From the NCBI GenBank assembly GCA_046328525.1, contig JAXLWK010000013.1, forward strand, positions 1 to 64,000: a DNA stretch of 64,000 bases, in the 5' to 3' direction. The DNA comes from JBDHWG01 sp046328525 (GTDB lineage: Bacteria > Chloroflexota > Anaerolineae > Epilineales > JAHCIE01). Shown one piece after another: positions 35,281-44,017 of the stretch (its first letter is position 1; the number at the start of each line of letters is the position of its first letter). The notes beneath the pieces are model-generated. The model made no database searches, was not told where the DNA came from, and saw nothing but the letters and a program-made list of their open reading frames with translations. The position numbers and the translations under genes were made by a program.

Positions 35281-35282
35281 AT

Positions 35283-35455
35283 GCTACGGGCTACGGCAGC
35301 TGGCCGCGAACTCGGCGAAGCGACGCTGGCCCGGACGCTGCTTCGGATCGATCTGGCCGCTGTGGATGAGCCAAAGGAGCACCTCCGCAAAGAGGAACTC
35401 GCTCATCTGACGCCGAAGGGGGCCGATGCTCTCATAGGCGTCAGGCCCGTAGGGG
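35283..35455 (-). pseudogene. Unidentified coding relic next to the transposase remnant
   Basis: The minus strand reads RFSPYGPDAYESIGPLRRQM, then SEFLFAEVLLWLIHSGQIDP and a basic end, before a stop. The composition is natural, but there is no start codon with a ribosome site and the 5' side abuts the IS701-type remnant. The origin is not recognised. It may be a frameshifted extension of the transposase or another truncated gene. Confidence 0.4.
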
Positions 35456-35950
35456 GAAAACCGGCTCGTTCGGCGAGATCACCTCCTGCGGGTCCATCTG
35501 GATGACCGGTTGCTCTATCGGCTCTTTCTGCAAGGCTAAGAAGCTGAGCACCAACATCTGGATGGCGAGGTGATGATGGAAGCTGTCCCACTTGCGCGCC
35601 GTATAGTCATCGAGGCCGAGGAAGCTCTTGCCGTCCTCGTAGGCGCGTTCGATGCTCGGACGCCGATGAGCCAACTCGACGAGGCGCGCCAAGGGCGTGG
35701 CGGCGGGCAGGTTGCTGAAGTAGACCTGGGTGTCCCCGTCATGGTCGGGCAGGGGTCGTTCGCCGATCAGCCAGCCCTCGATGCCGGTCTGGTCGCTGAC
35801 GGCGCGATGGGCGCGCACCGCCACGAACTGCTTGGTCAGCGGCCCGTCGCTGCCCCTGCGCCAGGTGATCGTCTGCCAGTCGGCCGCCGTCACGTCCGCG
35901 ATGGCCTCGTCGGCGCGATACGTGGGGCAACGTTGACGGGATGCGGATGG
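35441..35950 (-). pseudogene. IS701-like transposase, C-terminal remnant
   Basis: Residues like TAADWQTITWRRGSDGPLTKQF, VYFSNLPAATPLARLVELAH, RRPSIERAYEDGKSFLGLDDY and RKWDSFHHHLAIQMLVLSFL are the last third of IS701/IS4-superfamily DDE transposases, including the catalytic Glu in the IERAYEDGK helix. The first two thirds are absent. Upstream (35950-36046) the frame runs into a hairpin and unrelated sequence. No terminal repeats were found. It marks an old insertion at the edge of the scrambled zone. Confidence 0.75.
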
Positions 35951-36207
35951 GTGCGCTGTCGCCCGCCCCGCTGCTTCAGCGGCGGGCGGGCCGGGCGTTC
36001 GGGACGACAGCGATTCCCATCCGTCTGCTGGTGGACACACGTCCATGAGGGCCTACTATAAAGGGTCGCCTGGGCCGCGTCTCAACCGCAGGCCAGCCCC
36101 CTCACGTCGTTCGGGGTGACATTTGGAGTGCCTGGCCCCGCCGCCCCGTCCAACGTCTCCCGCTGCATTCGTGGCGAAACCTCCACGCAATCAGCCCGGC
36201 GCGCCTC

Positions 36208-36236
36208 TTGACGTATTTGACAGAGGGGCATAATAG
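36208..36236 (+). promoter_or_regulatory. Putative promoter for the TPR fragment
   Basis: TTGACG at 36208-36213 is followed by CATAATAG at 36229-36236. This gives either a 15-base spacer to CATAAT or 17 to TAATAG. The ATG at 36288 is about 55 bases downstream. Confidence 0.4.
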
Positions 36237-36287
36237 ACCACAAGACACACAGGGGTGTCTATAGTCTGTCACCTAGAGGGGCCGACG

Positions 36288-36629
36288 ATGTCGAATGACG
36301 CTGATATCTACGTAGAACGCAGCGGAAAGGCCTTCAAGAGCGGGAATGCCGATCAGGCCATTGCTGAGATCAACCAGGCTATTCGTCTCTATGAGCAGCA
36401 ACCGCCAGGTCCAGAGCGGAATGAACAATTGGGTCTGGCTTATGGCGCCCGAGCGGAAGCGCGTCAGAAGAAGGAGGACTTCGCGGAGGCCATCGCCGAT
36501 TACAATCGTGCTCTGGCCATCTTACCTACGACTCCGCAAACAATGGACGCCGTAGCGACTTGCCATCCTGTTTCGTTTCCTCGGCGCTCGTCCGCGTCCT
36601 GCCGCCCTGTCTGCCAAGAAGGCATGTAG
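36288..36629 (+). CDS. Truncated TPR-repeat protein
   Basis: 113 residues from the ATG at 36288 (AGAGGGG upstream). Residues about 5-85 form two tetratricopeptide repeats (AIAEINQAIRLYEQ, AYGARAEARQKKEDFAEAIADYNRALAILP). After that the sequence changes to a Cys/Arg/Ser-rich tail (CHPVSFPRRSSASCRPVC) that does not look like TPR. The gene appears to have lost its 3' part by recombination and to read into foreign DNA. GC is lower than average. Possibly no longer functional. Confidence 0.55.
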   Translation: MSNDADIYVERSGKAFKSGNADQAIAEINQAIRLYEQQPPGPERNEQLGLAYGARAEARQKKEDFAEAIADYNRALAILPTTPQTMDAVATCHPVSFPRRSSASCRPVCQEGM

Positions 36630-36675
36630 ATCCTACCTCTACATTTCGCGTGTTGCGGCCTGGTGCCACGCCGCG

Positions 36676-36815
36676 TATAATTGACCCATGCTTTCCCCAT
36701 GACCGACAACTACGGCCGCGCCGACCCGGTGCCGTCCGCGCCCGTCGAGCAGACCTTCGCCGTCATGGCGCGCTACGTGGACCGGCTGGCAGAGCTGCTA
36801 GCATGGGGGCCTTGA
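36676..36815 (+). other. Small open reading frame with -10 box, probable 5' gene relic
   Basis: TATAAT at 36676-36681 precedes a 38-residue frame (ATG 36699 to TGA 36813-36815) reading MTDNYGRADPVPSAPVEQTF followed by AVMARYVDRLAELLAWGP. The sequence is natural-looking and may be the first part of a lost gene. No function is assigned. Confidence 0.3.
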
Positions 36816-36827
36816 GAGGCAGGCTGT

Positions 36828-37289
36828 CTACTTGAAATCGCCGTTGAGCTTCCCTTGCCTGACCATCTGCTGGCAGTAGGCATAGAGGGCATCGTAGACG
36901 ATCCACTCGGCGGCGTTGATGGCGTGGTCGTCGTTGTACCCCAGGTGGCGGAAGCCCTCGGCGATAGCCTCGAGACCCGGGCCCTCCGGCTGCGCGTATA
37001 ACGAGTTATCGGTGTCGGCGCCGTTGACGATCTTGCCGAGCAGAACGAGCGCCGCATCACCGGTCAGGTCGTACTTCTTGAGGATCGCCTCGAACGAGCA
37101 TTCCTTGCCGTGATGCCCCAGCTCGACGTCCTTGACGTCGTAGGGGATGGCGCTCTCCTGCGCCGCGATGTCCATGACGCGGTCCGCCGGAACGAACAAG
37201 AACTCGGCTTGCGGGTCTATGAACTTCTTGATGAGCCAGGGGCATGCGACGCGATCCACCTTGACGCGCTCACGGGTGATCCATTTCAT
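36828..37289 (-). CDS. ChrB C-terminal-domain protein (chromate resistance family)
   Basis: 153 residues, ATG with GAGGAGG upstream. The start MKWITRERVKVDRVACPWLIKKFIDPQAEFLFVP is the hallmark of the ChrB C-terminal domain family, found with chromate efflux genes. No chrA transporter lies in the window, so a chromate role is not supported by context. Solo copies of this domain are common. It lies in the rearranged zone between remnants. Confidence 0.8.
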   Translation of the reverse strand: MKWITRERVKVDRVACPWLIKKFIDPQAEFLFVPADRVMDIAAQESAIPYDVKDVELGHHGKECSFEAILKKYDLTGDAALVLLGKIVNGADTDNSLYAQPEGPGLEAIAEGFRHLGYNDDHAINAAEWIVYDALYAYCQQMVRQGKLNGDFK

Positions 37290-37429
37290 GGGAATGCCTC
37301 CTCGCTATGATGTCTGTACGGCAAACCCGACACGCACGTCGGTCGCGGCCGCGACCGTCCGATAGAGCAGTCAGCCGTCCCGGTATCGTCCCCAGCTACC
37401 GACACCCCGTAACTCCTATCGAGATTCGT

Positions 37430-37666
37430 TCACGTGGGCAGCGGGAGGCCGGCCTGCTGCAAGAGGCGGCTGATCTGCTGCGCCGTCGTGACTGATTGGC
37501 CCTGGTAGTGGTTGTTGGCGAAGGCGAAGAGCTTCTCACTCTCCTGCGCCATCTTCTCGATCTTCGGCACCCACTCCTGCAACTCCTCGTCGCTGTACGA
37601 GTAGTTGTAGCGCTCGTATGACGACTCGTGCTGCCACCACTTGTCGTAGCGGTGGATACAAGCCAC
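37430..37666 (-). pseudogene. DUF72 gene, 3' fragment (partial second copy)
   Basis: It encodes HRYDKWWQHESSYERYNYSY and the remaining C-terminal end of a DUF72 (YecE-like) protein, but the 5' two thirds are missing. Bases 37437-37618 match 38603-38784 of the intact DUF72 gene with one difference. Further upstream in the gene the two copies diverge sharply although the proteins stay homologous, so it is not a plain duplication. Confidence 0.8.
37437..37618. repeat. 182-bp direct repeat, copy 1 (copy 2 at 38603-38784)
   Basis: Both copies lie in the same orientation, 1166 bases apart, with a single mismatch near 37493. The toxin-antitoxin pair lies between them. This arrangement could delete the pair by homologous recombination. 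Confidence 0.85.
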
Positions 37667-37698
37667 AAACAGGGCTGGCGCTGACGGCGCGGCTGGAG

Positions 37699-38172
37699 TT
37701 ACATAATCTCGGTCAAGCTGGTGATTGGGGAGCGGTAGCCTGTGGCGATCATGGCCCTTAACTGGTCATCAGCTTCTGGGAAGGAGAGGTGGTCTTCGTC
37801 CACCAACCGCACGAGCAAGCCCAGTGTCCCCGAGACCGGAATGCCCATCTGCATAGCCATCTCACGCGCCGTTCGGTCATCTGTCAAAACACGACATCCT
37901 CGAACCGACGCGAGGGCGAGACAAGCGGCCTCACCGCGGCCAAGTCGCGCTTGGAGCCGCTGGGACATCGCATGTTCGATCTCGTCCATTTCGAGAACTT
38001 GCAACCAGGTCCAGCTGAAAGAGGGAAGCCTGCCAAGCTGAACTCCCATCTGATATTCGGCCAGCACCTCCTCCACGGTCGCCGCTGTTTCGCCGAGCGC
38101 GGACTGTAGCAGTTCAGGGCGTCCCACGAGCGCGAAGTTGGACAGGACCGTAGTATCAAGTAGAGCGATCAC
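37699..38172 (-). CDS. PIN-domain toxin (DUF3368/VapC-like)
   Basis: 157 residues, GTG start overlapping the antitoxin stop as GTGA. PIN ribonuclease acids are Asp6 (LLDTTVLSNF), Glu in GEAACLALA and Asp in VLTDDRTAREMA. It would cut RNA in the cytoplasm when unopposed. It follows a UPF0175 protein, the standard partner of this PIN group. The pair sits between two partial DUF72 copies and has lower GC than the flanks, both signs of mobility. Confidence 0.85.
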   Translation of the reverse strand: MIALLDTTVLSNFALVGRPELLQSALGETAATVEEVLAEYQMGVQLGRLPSFSWTWLQVLEMDEIEHAMSQRLQARLGRGEAACLALASVRGCRVLTDDRTAREMAMQMGIPVSGTLGLLVRLVDEDHLSFPEADDQLRAMIATGYRSPITSLTEIM

Positions 38173-38510
38173 GGGGCGGGATCATCCGAGGCGCGTCCAA
38201 ACCAACTTCGCACCGCTTCTACTTCAGCACGCGCTTCGGGAAGGTTGGCTGGGCCAAGACGAATGGGAACGCCGAGTTGCAGGAAGCGCTCCCGCAGTGC
38301 CACCGCGTGCATGCCCAAGAGTTCCGCCGCTTTACCGAGGCTGATTTGCCCATCCAGGTACGCGCCCACAACCACGGCCCAGCGGAGTTCTTCGTCCTCC
38401 GCCAGCAGACGTTCCAACGCCGCGCTCACCAGGTCAGGACGGTGCTGATACAAGCGGATTAGCTGCTCAAGTTCCCAGGTGGGAGCAGAGGAAGCCGGGG
38501 TGACTGCCAT
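38169..38510 (-). CDS. UPF0175-family antitoxin
   Basis: 113 residues from the ATG at 38508-38510, chosen for the GGAAGGAA ribosome site; ATGs at 38558 and 38588 are possible. The helix-turn-helix region ISLGKAAELLGMHAVALRERFLQLGVPIRLGP is diagnostic of UPF0175, DNA-binding antitoxins of PIN/DUF3368 toxins. It likely represses its own operon. The gene precedes the toxin with a 4-base overlap. Confidence 0.82.
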   Translation of the reverse strand: MAVTPASSAPTWELEQLIRLYQHRPDLVSAALERLLAEDEELRWAVVVGAYLDGQISLGKAAELLGMHAVALRERFLQLGVPIRLGPANLPEARAEVEAVRSWFGRASDDPAP

Positions 38511-38595
38511 AGAAGGGTTCCTTCCATGCGGTGGTGGACTACCATCAGAGACACTCATGGGAAGTATAGTCGGAAACGCGTGGGCCAACTACCCG

Positions 38596-39396
38596 TCAGC
38601 TTGGCAGCGGGAGGCCGGCCTGCTGCAAGAGGCGGCTGATCTGCTGCGCCGTCGTGACCGATTGGCCCTGGTAGTGGTTGTTGGCGAAGGCGAAGAGCTT
38701 CTCACTCTCCTGCGCCATCTTCTCGATCTTCGGCACCCACTCCTGCAACTCCTCGTCGCTGTACGAGTAGTTGTAGCGCTCGTAGCTTTCCTCATGTGCG
38801 AACCACTTTTGGTAGTTCCGGCCGTGGAAGCGGACATACGAAATAGGGCCGGTGACCCAGGCCACCGGCGGCACGAGGGTCTTGAACTGCGGCTGGTCTA
38901 CGGCGCAGAAGCCGAGGCGACATTCGCGCAGGAGTTCGAACACATCGTCTTCGATCCACTCACGGTTGCGGAACTCGACGACTGTGGGAAGGTCGCTAAG
39001 GCGCTCGCGCAGCCGGCGCAGGTAATCCTGGTTCTGAGGGGTGTTATGGAAGGAGGTGGGAAACTGGGCCAGGACGCAGCCGAACTTGTCCGCTTCTAGG
39101 AGCGGCCAGAGGGCGGAGGTGAACTTCTCGAAGGCGTCGGGGGCGTCGCGCCCGTGGGTTAGCTCCTGGCTTGCCTTGATGGTGAACTGGAAGCCGGGCG
39201 GCGTCTTGTCGGCCATGGCTTTGAGGGTGCGGGCGGCCGGTAGCCGGTAGTAGGTATAGTTGATCTCGGTCGTGTGAAACAGGTGCTCCGCGTAGTAGTT
39301 GAGCCAGTCCGTCTTCTTGACGTCCGCCGGGTAGATCGGGCCGACCCAGTCGTCGTAGCTATAGCCGCTCGTTCCAATGTGGATCTGTGCCGTCAT
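38596..39396 (-). CDS. DUF72 (YecE-like) protein
   Basis: 266 residues; ATG at 39394-39396 preceded by GGAGG at five bases. TIM-barrel DUF72 family: IHIGTSGYSYDDWVGPIYP at the start, FTIKASQELTH, VVEFRNREW and VRFHGRNYQKWF are the usual conserved strands. Family function is not established. The 3' third is nearly identical in part to the truncated copy at 37430-37666. Confidence 0.88.
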   Translation of the reverse strand: MTAQIHIGTSGYSYDDWVGPIYPADVKKTDWLNYYAEHLFHTTEINYTYYRLPAARTLKAMADKTPPGFQFTIKASQELTHGRDAPDAFEKFTSALWPLLEADKFGCVLAQFPTSFHNTPQNQDYLRRLRERLSDLPTVVEFRNREWIEDDVFELLRECRLGFCAVDQPQFKTLVPPVAWVTGPISYVRFHGRNYQKWFAHEESYERYNYSYSDEELQEWVPKIEKMAQESEKLFAFANNHYQGQSVTTAQQISRLLQQAGLPLPS

Positions 39397-39649
39397 GCGC
39401 GCCTCCAAACGCGGGCCGTGTCACCCAATGCCCGTATCCAGAGTCTCGCCCCGATGCGCGGGGCGGCGATGGATTGGGGATCAGGTACTCCCCGCCTCTC
39501 CAGAGCGGCTAACGATACGCATCTCAATCGCCGCTACCACACCTGACTCAACCATATTATATGATATGGACGATGAAGGCGGAGTCAAGAGCGGCCCAGA
39601 TGCCGGGTATGGCGAGACATGACGAGGTAGCGTGACGTGTCCGGGCAAG

Positions 39650-39792
39650 AGAGGGAAACGCCAAGGCGCAAAGACGCCAACGGGAAAACCCTGTTGTCTT
39701 TGTTTGCGCCGTTGCGTTCCTATCTTCTTCGCTAGACCCTCCAGCCTGCTTGAGCAGGCTTCGTCCACTTTGGGGTGCGGGGGCGGAACGCC
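39650..39792. repeat. Dispersed composite repeat into which the IS4 element inserted (copy 1 side)
   Basis: It contains CGCCAAGGCGCAAAGACGCC, a TATCTTCTTCGC segment, the perfect palindrome AGCCTGCTTGAGCAGGCT (39743-39760) and TTGGGGTGCGGGGGC. The same blocks occur, inverted, next to IS copy 2 (58003-58225). The earlier part of this gap (39409-39649) shows no gene. Confidence 0.65.
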
Positions 39793-41279
39793 CATAAGCG
39801 CTAACTTAAGGGACTCAACATAAGGCGACGTGCACCTTAACAAGTGGACAAGAGAAGCCTTCAGAGTAGGATAAAGGTGTACCACCACCCACCCTACTCT
39901 GGAGGCCGACATGAAGTCTAGCACACCTGAGCCGACAAGGGAAGACGGGGCAGCGATCCCCACGCCGACTCTGACAGACGCCGAGTGGGAGCGTATCCGA
40001 CAGCTTCTGTCGGTCGACCTGGAGGCGACGGCGCGGGCGACTGGTGCGCTGACCCGACGGCGGCAGGTACGCTGCGCCTCCGACCTGCTGCGGATCGTGC
40101 TGGCGTATGCCGTGTGTGACTTCTCGCTGCGCCTGCTGGGCGTCTGGTGCGTCCTGCGCGGGCTGGGCAACCTGAGCGATGTGGCGCTGCGCAAGCGTGT
40201 GCGCCAGTCCCGACGGTGGTTGGGCACGTTAGTCGTAGCAGTCCTGTGCCAGCGACGGCTGATGGTGCAGACCCTGCCGGCCGTCCGCCTGCGCTTGATC
40301 GATGCCACGAGCCTCAGTCGGCCAGGGAGCTCGGGCACCACCTGGCGGGTGCATCTGAGCCTGGATCTCGGTCGGCTGTGTCTCGACGCCATCGACGTCA
40401 CGGACGCGCATGGCGCCGAAAGCCTGGTTCGCTTTTCCCCGGATCCGCAGGCCATCCAGATCGCCGATGGGGGCTATAGCTATCGGTTCAGCCTGGAGAG
40501 TGCCTTGAACGTGGCGGCGCCGTTGATCGTGCGCTGGCATGTCGGGCGCTGTCGGTTGGACGACGACCAGGGCGTCCGCCTAGATGTCCTGGCGTGGCTG
40601 CGGCGGAGTGAGACAACGGCGACCCACCGCGAGTGTGGGGTGAGGCTGACCGACGCGCCCGATGTCATGCCGCTACGGCTGATTGTTGCGGCGGTACCGT
40701 CCGAGGCGGCCGAGCGAGCGCGCCGACGGGTGCGCAGCATCGCCAGTCGGAAGGGCTACACTCCCAGCCAGGATAGCTTGTATGCGGCGGGCTTTGTGAT
40801 GCTGCTGACCAACTTGCCGCCTGCGGACTACAGCGCTCCGCTATGCCTGGCGCTATATCGGCTGCGCTGGCAAATCGAACTGGCGATCAAGCGTCTCAAG
40901 AGCGTGCTCGACTTGGATGAACTGCGAGCGCACGATGCAGAGATGGCCCAGAGCTATCTATTGGCTAAGCTGCTGGCCGCGCTGTGCTTGGAGGCGGTGA
41001 CGGCAGGTGGCGCGACGCCCCTGGATGACTGGTTAGCCGATGCGCAGCGACCTTTGAGCGCCTGGCGCTGGACAGTCCTGGCTTGGGATGCCTTGCGCAG
41101 TAGCGTGCGCGGTTCGCTCGCCCTTGCCGACGTGCTGGCGGCGTTACCCAAGCTGCGGCGCTTCCTATGCGACGCGCCACGTCGCCGTCGTCAGCACGCG
41201 GCGGCTGCCCGTGTGTGGTTAGCGTCTCTTGTCACTTGTTAACGTGCGACACCTACCACGCCTTAAGTTAGCGCTTATG
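39793..41279 (+). mobile_element. IS4-family insertion sequence, copy 1 (1487 bp)
   Basis: Bounded by perfect inverted repeats CATAAGCGCTAACTTAAGG at both ends, with one transposase gene. It is flanked on both sides by the 11 bases GGCGGAACGCC (39782-39792 and 41280-41290), consistent with an IS4-type target duplication. Copy 2 lies inverted at 56516-58002 with the same length and the same transposase protein. Confidence 0.92.
39911..41242 (+). CDS. IS4-family DDE transposase, copy 1
   Basis: 443 residues. Catalytic acids are Asp131 (LIDATSLSRPG), Asp186 (IADGGYS) and Glu323. The IS4 signature Y-x2-R-x3-E-x6-K is present as Tyr316, Arg319, Glu323 and Lys330 in YRLRWQIELAIKRLK. The N-terminal part carries basic DNA-binding helices. 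The protein is the same as in copy 2, so both are recent and probably active. It cuts and moves its own element. Confidence 0.95.
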   Translation: MKSSTPEPTREDGAAIPTPTLTDAEWERIRQLLSVDLEATARATGALTRRRQVRCASDLLRIVLAYAVCDFSLRLLGVWCVLRGLGNLSDVALRKRVRQSRRWLGTLVVAVLCQRRLMVQTLPAVRLRLIDATSLSRPGSSGTTWRVHLSLDLGRLCLDAIDVTDAHGAESLVRFSPDPQAIQIADGGYSYRFSLESALNVAAPLIVRWHVGRCRLDDDQGVRLDVLAWLRRSETTATHRECGVRLTDAPDVMPLRLIVAAVPSEAAERARRRVRSIASRKGYTPSQDSLYAAGFVMLLTNLPPADYSAPLCLALYRLRWQIELAIKRLKSVLDLDELRAHDAEMAQSYLLAKLLAALCLEAVTAGGATPLDDWLADAQRPLSAWRWTVLAWDALRSSVRGSLALADVLAALPKLRRFLCDAPRRRRQHAAAARVWLASLVTC

Positions 41280-41443
41280 GGCGGAACGCCCCTGCTGTGG
41301 TGGCGACAGCCGGCTATGGGCATGCCGCGCCCACTAGCGTGGGCGTTCTCGCGGTGCTATAATCCGCGAGCGCGCGGCAGCCATAGACGTCCGACGAGCT
41401 TTCGGGCCGTATCATCCACCCGCCGCGCGCCAGGGGGCCGTCC
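41280..41443 (+). promoter_or_regulatory. Leader of the SulP gene with a -10 box, beginning in IS flanking repeat
   Basis: The first 28 bases (41280-41307) also flank IS copy 2. TATAAT at 41358-41363 is a likely -10 for the SulP gene 80 bases downstream. No clear -35 is seen. A nearby insertion sequence could influence expression. Confidence 0.4.
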
Positions 41444-43099
41444 ATGAGCAAGTACCTCCCGCAGCGAGAGCATCTAGTCGGCGATTTCACGGCGGCGCTG
41501 ACGACGGGCGTGACCAATATCCCCGATGCCATGGCCTCGGCGATTCTGGCCGGGGTCAACCCCATCCAGGGTCTGTACGGCGTCATGGTCGGCACGCCCC
41601 TCGGCGCTATCTTCGGCAGCTCGGCGTTCATGACCGTCGCCACCACGAGCGCCATCTCCATCACCGCCGGCAGCGCGCTGGCCGTCTACAGCCCCGATGC
41701 TCGCGACAGCGCCCTGGCGACCCTGGCTCTGCTGACCGGCATCGTGATGGCCCTCGCCGGCCTCCTCAAGTTCGGCCGCCTGTTGCGCTTCGTCGCCAAC
41801 TCGGTGCTCATCGGCTTCCTGACGGGGGTGTCCATCATCATCGTCCTGTCACAACTTGGCGACTTCACCGGCTACTCCAGCGCCTACAGCAACAAGGTCG
41901 CCCAGGCCATTGACCTGGCGCTGCATCTCAACCAGGTTGACCCCCAGACGACGGCGGTGGGCCTGCTAACGGTGCTTGTCATTATCCTCACCGACCGCAC
42001 GCGCCTGCGCAACTTCTCCATGCTCGTCGGCATGCTCGTCGGCACCGTGGTGCCGCTCTACTTAGGGTGGACGGCCGTCCAGAAGGTCGGCGACATCGCG
42101 GTCATCCCGTCGTCCTTGCCGATGCCCGCCTTGCCCAATCTGTCGGTCGCGCCGGAGCTTCTCCTGGACGCCGTCGCCATCGCCATCATCGGCTTGATCC
42201 AGGGCGCTGGCGTCAGCAAGGGCTACCCCAACCCCGACGGCGAGTACCCCGACACCTCGCGGGATTTCATCGGCCAGGGCGCGGCCAACATCGGCTCGGG
42301 CCTGTTCCGCGGCATGCCTCTCGGCGGCTCGGTGTCAACCACGGCGCTGAACGTCAGCGCGGGGGCCAGGTCGCGCTGGGCGAATATCCTGTCCGGGATC
42401 GTGGTACTCGCGGCGGTGGTGCTGTTCGGGAAAGCCGTCAGTGTGGTATCTATTCCCTCGATGGCGGCGCTCCTCATCGTGGCCGGCTTTCAGTCCCTCA
42501 AGCGCGACGCCATCCTGGATATCTGGGACACCGGCCTGGCGCCGCGCCTCGTCATGCTCGTCACCCTGGTCATGACGCTGCTCGTCCCGCTCCAGTGGGC
42601 GGTGCTGGTCGGCGTCGTGCTGTCCATGCTCGTGTTCGTGCTGACCTCGTCGCGGGAAGTCCACGTCTCGGAGATGGTGCCTGAGCCAGACGGCACGGTG
42701 CGCGAGCGGCCCGCGCCCGCGACCTTGCCGAGCCACGCGATCACGGTGTTGCAGATCACCGGCAGCGTCTTCTTCGCCGGGGCGGAGCAGATCGAGGGGG
42801 TGCTGCCAAGCCCGAAGGGCGCTACGCATCCGGTGGTCATCCTCCGCCTGCGCTCCCAGGAAAGCATCGGCAGCACGTTTATCCGGGTGCTGGAGCGCTA
42901 TTCGGCGAAGGTTCAGCAGGCAGAGGGGCGGCTGATGCTGGCCGGCGTCTCACCGACGGTGAAGGGCCAGCTCGACCGGACGGAGACGACGGAGGAGGCG
43001 CTTGGCGCGGAGAACGTCTTCATGGCGACGGACACGCTAGGCCGGTCGACGCGGGAGGCGCTGGCCGCCGCGCAGCGCTGGCTCGACACCCAGGACTAA
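41444..43099 (+). CDS. SulP-family anion transporter with STAS domain
   Basis: 551 residues. The first helices read TAALTTGVTNIPDAMASAILAGVNPIQGLYGVMVGTPLGAIFGSSAFMTVATTSAISIT, the classical SulP entry motif. About 10-14 membrane helices extend to residue 400, and a cytoplasmic STAS domain (ITVLQITGSVFFAGAEQIEGVL) runs from about 425 to 551. Members carry sulfate, bicarbonate or dicarboxylates; the substrate is not deducible here. The gene is preceded by its own -10 box just after the IS end. Confidence 0.9.
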   Translation: MSKYLPQREHLVGDFTAALTTGVTNIPDAMASAILAGVNPIQGLYGVMVGTPLGAIFGSSAFMTVATTSAISITAGSALAVYSPDARDSALATLALLTGIVMALAGLLKFGRLLRFVANSVLIGFLTGVSIIIVLSQLGDFTGYSSAYSNKVAQAIDLALHLNQVDPQTTAVGLLTVLVIILTDRTRLRNFSMLVGMLVGTVVPLYLGWTAVQKVGDIAVIPSSLPMPALPNLSVAPELLLDAVAIAIIGLIQGAGVSKGYPNPDGEYPDTSRDFIGQGAANIGSGLFRGMPLGGSVSTTALNVSAGARSRWANILSGIVVLAAVVLFGKAVSVVSIPSMAALLIVAGFQSLKRDAILDIWDTGLAPRLVMLVTLVMTLLVPLQWAVLVGVVLSMLVFVLTSSREVHVSEMVPEPDGTVRERPAPATLPSHAITVLQITGSVFFAGAEQIEGVLPSPKGATHPVVILRLRSQESIGSTFIRVLERYSAKVQQAEGRLMLAGVSPTVKGQLDRTETTEEALGAENVFMATDTLGRSTREALAAAQRWLDTQD

Positions 43100-43136
43100 C
43101 CCGTCACCAGGGTTATTGCACGACTCCATGGGGAAC

Positions 43137-43559
43137 TCACTTGTGGATGGCGTCTACGGTGAGTTTCGTCGGGTGGATGCGGCAGAGCAGACGGGTCTCG
43201 CGATCCCGTTGCTCCTCAGGGTAGATGTAGCCGTAGTATTGGGGGTGCGCCGTGTACGCGCGCGTAATCTCGTCCAGGTGAGTTATCGCGCCGTCCCGGA
43301 CAAGCTCCACTTCGCCGCGAATCTCCAGGTAGCGCGCCGTGTCGTCCGGGTCCACAATGAGCAGCGTGACCCTCGGGTTGCGCAGCATGTTGCGCCCCTT
43401 CTGGCGCTCGGCCGTCGTGTTGACCCTGGCGCACTCCCCATCATAGTCGCACCATACCAGACTCGATTGCGGCTGGCCGTCGGGCATCATCGTCGTCAGC
43501 ACGCCGTGAATGGGGTGGGTGAGCAAGTCGAGGTGGGAGGCGGGGATGGACACGCTCAT
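43137..43559 (-). CDS. Pyridoxamine 5'-phosphate oxidase-fold (PPOX) protein 1
   Basis: 140 residues, ATG overlapping the upstream paralogue as ATGA and preceded by GAAGGAGG. Split-barrel flavin/F420-binding fold: GVLTTMMPDGQPQSSLVWCDYD, RNMLRNPRVTLLIVDPDD and YLEIRGEVEL are typical of the PPOX class F420-dependent family. It is a tandem paralogue of the next gene (about 40 percent similar by eye). Probably a cofactor-dependent reductase; the substrate is unknown. Confidence 0.85.
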   Translation of the reverse strand: MSVSIPASHLDLLTHPIHGVLTTMMPDGQPQSSLVWCDYDGECARVNTTAERQKGRNMLRNPRVTLLIVDPDDTARYLEIRGEVELVRDGAITHLDEITRAYTAHPQYYGYIYPEEQRDRETRLLCRIHPTKLTVDAIHK

Positions 43560-43996
43560 GGCGCAGCCTCCTTCTTGCGGGCGTCCAGGATCACGACGCG
43601 TGTCGGCAGGATTTTGCACAGGACCGGCGTCTCGGTGGCCGCCAACTCGGCAGGCACGCACGCGCCAAAGTAGGGCGCTTGGTCGGTATAGAGGAGCGAC
43701 AGGCCGTCCAGGTGTTCCAACGCGCCGACCTCGGTCATCTCCACCACCTGGCCGCGGATCTCGAGCGAGCGTAGCGGCTCGGCCGGGTCGTAGCACAGCA
43801 GGGTGACTTTGGGGTTGGCGCGCATGTTCTTCTCTTTGCGGAAGCCGCGCATCGTGTTAACGCGCACATGCGCACCGTCGAAATCGCACCACACGACCGT
43901 CGTCTGCGGCTGGCCGTCGGGCATGACCGTGGTGAGCGCCGCGACACGCGGCCCGTTGACCAGGTCCAGGAAGTCGTCCGGGATGGTAGCGCTCAT
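43556..43996 (-). CDS. Pyridoxamine 5'-phosphate oxidase-fold (PPOX) protein 2
   Basis: 146 residues, ATG with AAAGGAG upstream. It shares AALTTVMPDGQPQTTVVWCDFDG, KEKNMRANPKVTLLCYDP and LEIRGQVVEM with its downstream neighbour, so the two arose by tandem duplication. The split-barrel fold binds FMN or F420. The two genes form an overlapping pair, which could make a heterodimer. Confidence 0.85.
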   Translation of the reverse strand: MSATIPDDFLDLVNGPRVAALTTVMPDGQPQTTVVWCDFDGAHVRVNTMRGFRKEKNMRANPKVTLLCYDPAEPLRSLEIRGQVVEMTEVGALEHLDGLSLLYTDQAPYFGACVPAELAATETPVLCKILPTRVVILDARKKEAAP

Positions 43997-44017
43997 GCCG
44001 ACTCCTTTCCGCCATTC

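Noticed and set aside
36828..37289. Chromate-resistance operon
   Set aside because: Only a ChrB-like domain is present; there is no ChrA transporter or other metal-resistance gene nearby.
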